From contig RFIV01000160.1 in the NCBI GenBank assembly GCA_003695085.1, forward strand, positions 1 through 5,512: 5,512 bases of DNA, given 5' to 3'. The notes below the pieces were generated by a model that saw nothing but the letters and a program-made list of their open reading frames with translations, was not told where the DNA came from and did not search any database. Numbering within the stretch: the stretch's first letter is position 1; each line of letters opens with the position of its first letter. Of this stretch, positions 5,477 through 5,512 are shown in pieces. The stretch is from Gammaproteobacteria bacterium (GTDB lineage Bacteria > Pseudomonadota > Gammaproteobacteria > Pseudomonadales > Oleiphilaceae). The position numbers and the translations under genes are program-made.

Positions 5477-5512
5477 TACATTCTGGAGCGGCTTGCTTAT
5501 TGAGTACAGTGC

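Noticed and set aside
5451..5480. MetR binding site upstream of metE
   Set aside because: No TGAA-N5-TTCA match is present; the palindrome there has a 4-base spacer and different outer bases.
5475..5508. Spaced inverted repeat TGTAC ... GTACA upstream of metE
   Set aside because: Only five bases per arm with a spacer of about 24; easily chance, and cut close to the window edge.

Overview
The window looks like chromosomal DNA of a GC-rich gammaproteobacterium. NrdA has the long, two-ATP-cone form familiar from Pseudomonas. MetE, OsmC and a PEP-CTERM exported protein with a sigma-54 type promoter fit a free-living, exopolysaccharide-forming proteobacterium. Placement below class level (for example among Chromatiales/Ectothiorhodospiraceae-like bacteria) would be a guess. 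There are no mobile elements, CRISPR arrays, tRNA or rRNA genes.

Layout. Positions 1-929 (minus) hold the first 309 codons of nrdA, the large subunit of class I ribonucleotide reductase, cut by the window edge. Positions 930-1671 have no protein gene but are dense in control elements. On the minus strand they hold a long nrdA leader with a complete cobalamin riboswitch aptamer (1065-1281), preceded by a likely promoter overlapped by two NrdR-box-like sites (1283-1318). On the plus strand there is a good -24/-12 (sigma-54) promoter at 1571-1586. It drives a secreted von Willebrand factor A protein with a C-terminal PEP-CTERM sorting signal (1672-2550), closed by a hairpin terminator. An OsmC-family protein follows with its own sigma-70 type promoter and a GTG start (2689-3135). 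A long hairpin at 3153-3186 separates it from the convergent metE gene (3196-5445, minus), which encodes cobalamin-independent methionine synthase. A perfect 7+7 bp palindrome sits just upstream of the metE ribosome binding site, at the right edge.

How the parts work together. nrdA and metE both encode enzymes that do not need B12, for reactions that also have B12-dependent versions (NrdJ and MetH). The riboswitch on nrdA implies that the class I reductase is turned down when adenosylcobalamin is plentiful, so a B12-dependent reductase is expected elsewhere in the genome. NrdR-like sites at the promoter would add control by nucleotide state, giving nrdA two layers of regulation. The vWA/PEP-CTERM gene is a separate unit that probably belongs to the exosortase/exopolysaccharide system, whose known two-component regulators (PrsK/PrsR) work through sigma-54. 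The most notable signals are the B12 riboswitch plus NrdR arrangement on nrdA and the sigma-54 promoter on the PEP-CTERM gene. Nothing in the window requires a wholly new system.
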